DNA from: Enoplolaimus lenunculus
Lineage: Eukaryota > Nematoda > Enoplea > Enoplida > Thoracostomopsidae
Assembly: GCA_030248215.1 (NCBI GenBank)
Contig: JASANG010000157.1
Coordinates: 163,455 to 227,454 of the forward strand
DNA length: 64,000 bases
Reading direction: 5' to 3'
The stretch's first letter is position 1, and each line of letters begins with the position of its first letter. The position numbers and the translations under genes were made by a program. Positions 59,501 to 64,000 of this stretch are shown here, piece by piece. The notes below the pieces were generated by a model, which was not told where the DNA came from, did no database searches, and saw only the letters and a program-made list of their open reading frames with translations.

Positions 59501-62500
59501 ACAGCACATCATATTCAAGTTCCGGCAACGTGACCTTTACAAATACAATCAGTGTAATTCTTATATGAACACTTATTCTCGAATAGTTGCAGCGGTCATC
59601 ATTAGCGAATAAATGGTTTTAAAACAGACAGGTATATATCGATATCCAAGTCTCTCAATTTACAAAGCTAAACCATGCTGTTTCAGGTCCCAACCGAATT
59701 CCTTCCAAAATCGCACTCCTACACAGACGCAACTACAAACCAAGCGAAACAGACTGCATTTCTCCTACCGGCATGGTCGAAAAACCTACTACGAAAAAAC
59801 GATGTTTGGCACAGCGTTATTAAAATATATAATACGCTAGAATAATTTCATTGCACCTAACCGTTTTTGTTTAGCAGACCTGGATTTCAACGCTCATGTT
59901 TTTATTGCAGCTAAATTTTGGTTCTGTTTACCAGCTCCCGACTTGTTTACCAAAAGCCTGATGCCCACTTTACCCAAAACCCGCTTACAACTTACTTAAC
60001 CCATAACCCGCTTCCCATTTCCTTACCAACAACTCGCTTCACACTTCCCACTTCCGTTCCCACAACCCACTTCCCACTTCCTTACCTACAACTCGCTTCA
60101 CCCTTCCCACGTCCGTTCCCACAACTCGCTTTAAATTTCTTACCGACAACCTACTTCCTTACGTACCCATAACCTATTTCCTTCTTTCTTACCCACAACC
60201 TAATTTTTCCACTTCCTTATCCCACTATGTACTTCCACTTCATTACGCACGACCTGCTTCGCATTTCCTTACCCACAATCTGGTTCACACTTCCCACTTC
60301 CTTACCCACAACCCACTTCCCTACTTACTACCCACTTCCCACTTCTTTACAAACAATCCGCTTCCTACTTTCCACTTCTTTACCAACAAGCCTGCTTCCC
60401 ACTTCCTTACCCACAAGCCGGCTTCCCACTTTCTTACCCACAACAACAATGATCCTTTGAGAGCATCTTGGGTCAAAGCAAGAGCATCAGGACACCACGG
60501 TTCCACCACTGATGTATGGTGAAAGCACTGTAGCAAGCGAGGTCCTTGACAAATATAACTGAAAAAGAAAAAACGAGCAAACAAGCAAACAAACAAACAA
60601 ACAAACCAAGAAATGAGTATAAACAAAAAACAAAGTTAGACTTAAAGACTAGAGTTATATCCGGGTGCTTATCCCAGCTTTGTCTCTGAGGAATTCCGGA
60701 ATGTTGCAACTCTAGTCAAGATTACAATTGTAGCTGCAAATACTACAGAAATACGTTATGCAGTGTAATCAACCTTTGACATACTTAAAAAGTGAAGCAG
60801 GGTGCAATCAAATTTCCGTTTCCGATTCCGATTGCACTATCAACCGGAATCGGAATTTCCAGTTTTAATCTTAAGCCTACTTGTTGTGATATGTTGTATA
60901 AAAATTCAGCATCATTTATCTATTAAATTGTTTTCGATGAGTTAACTTATCAATAATTGATGGTATTTTAGCTTTACAGGGCCAAAAATGATTGCCAATT
61001 TGTTCATGCGACGTTTTTGAGAATTGTTGCCAGCCAACATGCACCCTAATAAATATTATAATTGTTAATACAAATTATCCGCATAGCCAAAAATTTTGTA
61101 GTTCCGATTTCGATTCCGGTATAAATTTGCTGTTGACAATACCAATTTCGATTCCGGTATAATCCAGTTCCGTTTTGCACCCTGGGATCAAGGCAGTGGC
61201 TATGCCGGACAAATACCAAAAGTAAATTTTGGGGGCCTCTCCACCCTACCTGTTTCCTCTCAGTAAAAAACCCTTTGAGCTACTGACCAAGCTGCTTGCT
61301 TACTTTTCATCGTTAAATAACGGACAAATGGTCCATGCGAGTTGTGTTTCTGTACATTCTTCACTTTCGCACGGCGCATTTGTGGCAGTTGTGCTACTTG
61401 TAGGTACCACGCGTGAAGGATTCGTAGTATTTGCGTTTTGCTGAAATTATTTTCTTAGAATGGCGCTATACTTTTTAACAACTCTAATCAAACAGTCCCG
61501 TGTGTCATGCGAAATCGTATGCAAAAGCCACACCTAATCTACAAGTAGTTCGAAATCTTAAAATGCACCCAACGCCATTTGTAAGAATTAAAATAAACGT
61601 TTATCCATTTCTAGCTTGAATTTATGCGATTTCTAAAATCTGACCATTTTTGCGTAAACACAAGCTGCAGGGCACTTAACTAAAGAATAGTAAAAAGTTC
61701 CGAACAAACGTTACCAAATCAGCTCCGGATGAAGACACATATCGATACCCGTAAATAACGAATCCCAGCCGGCTTTCACGAGGCAGAATGCAGATCGGAT
61801 AATGGAATTCAACCTGAAACAATCCAAAACTCAAAAAACAACACCAAAACCAGTGATTTCTAACGGCGGCAAAAACTGAATTCAAGCCACATAATCTCAA
61901 ACGCGGATAACGTCTATTGCCAGTTCATGACAAGTTTTCAAACAGACGAACTTATACTGGTTTAACATCTACAAGACCTATCACAAACTAGTGATAGGTG
62001 CTACACACACTTGAGAATGCGGGAACTGCAAAGGTTGAGGAAAGCTTAGGAAGGAATTAAACAAACTGGCGGGAGTTTTATTTTCGAATGTTGCTTAACT
62101 ATAAAAAGATTCTGAAATAGTACTTGCCACAGAGGACAATTCACAAAACACACTACTTACCACAGCGTCAAGAAATATCCAGAGAACCATCTGACCGAAT
62201 AACACCAGGTTGTTCAACAGTGACAGGGGCCGAGTCATACTTATTTTGCTGCGTAAAACACAAAGCAATGCACTTTAAAATAATCGTATCTAAGAAAAGA
62301 AAACAGTCAGAATATGAAAATCGTACGGCGTAACGTGGCTTTGTAGCGCAGTTATCTAGAAAATAAAATTAGTAAAAAATAATATTGGCAATCTCGTTGT
62401 AGGATTGATTCCGAGCCACCGCAGGAAAATTTTCTAAAATTTGCTCATGAATTATGATTTTGGCTTGTAATCAATTAGAATATTGCGAGGCATCTTGAAG

Positions 62501-63950
62501 AAGCAACAGAATTCCTTTCAACCCGTATAGTTGAACGCAACCTAAATTATAGATGCTTTCATTCGAATCGATCAACCGAAATTTTCATCGGCGCTCAAAA
62601 GTTTTAAGACCTATAGCCAACTAACAATGAAAAGTAAAACCGGTAACCACTTTCTCCTACATACCAACAACATGGTTACTTGAACTACTTCTTACTTCTG
62701 TATCCAATCTGACGGTAGGTTATGAGCGACGCAACCTGAGCCAACAGAAACTTTTCAACGGTAAAAACTTCACGAAAAAGGCCTTCTGCCGCCTGTCAAA
62801 GTCCGGATCTCCTTCTGTCGCTTGTTCTGTCAGTTGAGTCTTGTTGAGTATCGTACTTAGTGATGAATATAATGGACGTGGTGAAGTGCTTGCAACAACG
62901 CTAGATTCTTGACTGGGCACATCAGTATCGATTAAGGATACCGCGAGCTTTGGAGCTGCGTCAGTTGTCAATTGTATGAAAAGTACCATTTTACCTTGAT
63001 TAATAATTGGCACTTGTTTACTTCTGTCCCACACTGGAGTAAATTTAATAGAAAGCGAAAATTTTTTCAATACAGCGTTTTAATATTGCATCCAACTTTT
63101 TGAAAATGGCATTTGGTGAAATAACGAAACTCCAATGAATACGCACTACGCAATATATATGAGTCCCAAGATACTTCGTGTTTCGGAAATAACTTTTTCA
63201 TAAAGTCATTCGTACTATTTCGAACATTCAAATATACAGGAACAGCCAAATTTATGGTTTTGTATGAACGAAGCAGGCGATAAATTTTAGGTGTTTCTCT
63301 GCAATTGTCAAATTTTCTTAGTACGCTACCTTGATGCGAAAAAATGTTCACTGCCACCAAAAAAATTGTACTAATACCTCTGGTTAAATCTTTAATACCA
63401 GTCTTTTGTGCCGCATCAGTGTTGTATCTAATAGTGAATGGACATGCAAGCGAATCACAATAATACATGAATAATACAATAAATTTCTGATGTTATTGTA
63501 AAAATGATACGTTCAAGTTGATGTTGAAATTCTGGTAACTCTACTCTAAAATAAAAACAATACATAATAAGCATAAACCAGCTTCAGACTTAGTGAAGCC
63601 AAAACAGGTTTCAATAAAATGGTAAAATACCCCATTTTTATCAATAAACATACACCAACCGTATAAAGTTTCACGAAACACAATATATAATCACAGTTAT
63701 GACAAATTAAAAAACTAAAAAATTCAAAAGTCGAGTACCTAAAAGCTGTCGGTTTTATACCTTAAAGCCCATTGTCTTTGTGCATCAATTCAATAGTTAA
63801 TGCGTTCGTTTTTCTTCTACAGTTGAAATTTTTTTATCATTATAATAATTATGACAGAATAAAAAATGTATTGGCCAAAGTTTTTGCAACAATATTCTTT
63901 AGAATAGAACAGTCCACCTATAGTTTAGAAGATATTAACCCTTTTTCGTA
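41967..63950 (-). CDS. PIK3C2: PIK3C2-like gene, right copy, 5'-incomplete
   Basis: Same exon order as the left copy, on the minus strand, from the linker exon near 63740 to the stop at 41967. The three RBD exons and the two linker exons at 6652 and 7080 are absent because the repeat begins downstream of them. Several exons that are broken on the left read cleanly here: GATTTGAAACATGG (helical, near 53865), GAAAAGGATTTAATG (near 53130), [19 protein letters not shown] (near 47570), [12 protein letters not shown] (near 46970), [14 protein letters not shown] (near 46470) and [10 protein letters not shown] (near 45690). Errors instead increase beyond about 62.7 kb. If the arms are one locus read twice, this is not a second gene. 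If real, it lacks its promoter-side exons. Confidence 0.88.
42480..42896. repeat. GGGACAG minisatellite with 29 bp flanking repeats, right arm
   Basis: Mirror of 28624-29039, with the same unit order and the same direct repeats. Identity appears complete here, unlike the outer parts of the arms. Confidence 0.85.
42900..43288. mobile_element. hAT-like MITE, right-arm copy of 28231
   Basis: Starts CAGGGTTCCATCGG and ends in three CCGATTCCGGTTCCGAC units. Same structure as the left copy. Confidence 0.6.
43475..43641. mobile_element. Short MITE, right-arm copy of 27878
   Basis: Carries GGGCGGTGCTATACTTTTCG at one end, complementary to the left-arm copy. Confidence 0.6.
45635..48158 (-). CDS. 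PIK3C2: PIK3C2 kinase end and PX exons, right copy
   Basis: The PX signatures can be read without interruption here: [18 protein letters not shown], then [34 protein letters not shown] and [17 protein letters not shown]. The GC donor of the preceding intron is preserved. This arm gives the better model for the region. Confidence 0.85.
46279..46372. mobile_element. Short MITE remnant, right-arm copy of 25147
   Basis: Carries GTAGGACTATACTTGTT and GACGTGCAGCGCCGGAC, the complement of the left copy. Confidence 0.5.
46765..46890. repeat. (CAA)n microsatellite, right-arm copy of 24640
   Basis: Complement of the GTT tract, with differences in run lengths from the left arm. Confidence 0.85.
47718..47869. 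mobile_element. Short MITE, right-arm copy of 23650
   Basis: Starts TTAGGATGGCGCTATACTTG and holds the same CGTACG-rich core. Confidence 0.65.
48388..48835. mobile_element. hAT-like MITE, right-arm copy of 22686
   Basis: CTACATTG flanks both ends (48380-48387 and 48836-48843), the complement of the left target duplication, including the third internal copy. Confidence 0.85.
48925..52230 (-). CDS. PIK3C2: PIK3C2 kinase catalytic exons, right copy
   Basis: Contains [18 protein letters not shown], the [10 protein letters not shown] catalytic loop and HIDFGKYLG (exon 49750-49581), [15 protein letters not shown] and [14 protein letters not shown]. Sequence is essentially identical to the left copy. 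Confidence 0.9.
52358..52513. mobile_element. Short MITE, right-arm copy of 19005
   Basis: Carries AAGGTGGCGCTATACTTGTT and GATGGCGCCATCC at its two ends. Confidence 0.6.
53328..53478. mobile_element. Short MITE, right-arm copy of 18040
   Basis: Carries TTGGCTGGCGCTATACTTTT at one end and the GACGGACGATGACTGC inner repeat near the other. Confidence 0.6.
55456..59055 (+). mobile_element. PWWP-transposase element, right-arm copy (ends tentative)
   Basis: Mirror of 12464-16060, with GAGCAAAGGGCGAA near 55507 and TTCGCCCTTTGCTTGG near 58993 as the paired subterminal motifs. Confidence 0.55.
56305..58662 (+). CDS. PWWP-transposase-like gene, right copy, fragmented
   Basis: Begins with the same PWWP domain ([15 protein letters not shown]) but is split by small indels into at least six frame segments between 56305 and 58662. 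Amino-acid differences from the left include [11 protein letters not shown] for [11 protein letters not shown]. Motifs [12 protein letters not shown] and [10 protein letters not shown] are readable here. Breaks fall at different places from the left copy for the first 1.7 kb, so they are probably read errors or recent decay. Confidence 0.75.
59929..60445. repeat. Splice-donor minisatellite, right-arm copy
   Basis: Complement of 11075-11590 with the same unit series (CTTCCCACTTCCTTACCCAC-like). Confidence 0.85.
60798..61184. mobile_element. hAT-like MITE, right-arm copy of 10337
   Basis: Ends CAGGGTGCAA and TTGCACCCTG are intact. Confidence 0.75.
61454..61535. mobile_element. Short MITE, right-arm copy of 9985
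   Basis: Carries TTAGAATGGCGCTATACTTT. The other end is indistinct, as in the left copy. Confidence 0.45.
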
Positions 63951-64000
63951 TATGAGCAATAATAATATAAAATTAAACTAAAAGCAAGATCATACATACA
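63750..64000. other. Decaying right edge of the repeat
   Basis: Identity to the left arm falls through this stretch: TACCTTAAAGCCCATTGTC stands where the left has an ACCAGTCTGATCGTC equivalent. From about 63955 no alignment is seen, apart from a short AAAGCAAG match. This fits a low-quality sequence end or the true breakpoint. Confidence 0.55.

Larger units (their letters stand above)
37445..63950. repeat. Right arm of 26.5 kb inverted repeat
   Basis: Reverse-complement copy of 7575-34070, colinear to within a few bases. Similarity decays over the last about 250 bases, and the final 45 bases do not match the left flank. Confidence 0.95.

Noticed and set aside
41967-63950. Right PIK3C2 copy as a diverged paralog
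   Set aside because: Intron repeats, target duplications and non-coding DNA match as closely as the exons. The differences are small indels and transitions, not the exon-conserved pattern of an old duplicate.
1-64000. Retrovirus, LTR element or Polinton
   Set aside because: No LTR pairs, gag, integrase, capsid or packaging-ATPase motifs were recognised on either strand.

Overview
The window is animal nuclear DNA. It carries spliced genes with GT-AG introns and short polypyrimidine acceptors, a metazoan class II PI 3-kinase gene, a LINE, and several families of short inverted-repeat transposons. No bacterial features were seen. The phylum cannot be fixed from the sequence. Compact introns, TTTCAG-like acceptors and degenerate TTAGGC-like patches weakly suggest an ecdysozoan such as a nematode.

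Layout. Bases 1-2.73 kb hold the 5' part of a LINE on the minus strand; its second half lies off the window. A PIK3C2-type gene runs on the plus strand from about 3.78 to 29.55 kb. Exons for the Ras-binding, C2, helical, kinase, PX and terminal C2 domains can be read in order. Its introns hold hAT-like MITEs, a second MITE family, three simple or tandem arrays, and an inserted element encoding a PWWP domain fused to a transposase-like protein (12.46-16.06 kb, minus strand). Non-coding DNA follows, with a 1.2 kb hAT-like element bounded by a perfect 8 bp target duplication (31.2-32.4 kb).

The dominant feature is a giant inverted repeat. About 26.5 kb (roughly 7.57-34.07 kb) recurs in reverse at 37.44-63.95 kb. 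Mirror positions sum to 71,516-71,522 throughout, so the arms are nearly colinear. The right arm therefore holds a second, 5'-incomplete PIK3C2 copy on the minus strand and a second PWWP element. The spacer holds about 2.4 kb of (GTN)n, in which two bases of every triplet are fixed and the third varies, then poly-T, A/C-rich DNA and about 0.5 kb of ordinary AT-rich sequence.

The arms differ by scattered small indels and transitions. Several conserved PIK3C2 exons are broken in one arm and intact in the other, mostly at homopolymers. This suggests two error-prone readings of one locus (a fold-back read or misassembly) more than an old duplication, but a recent true palindrome is not excluded. 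The most notable biology is the GTN array, the PWWP-transposase fusion inside an intron, the 2A-bearing LINE, and an intronic minisatellite built from its own 5' splice site.
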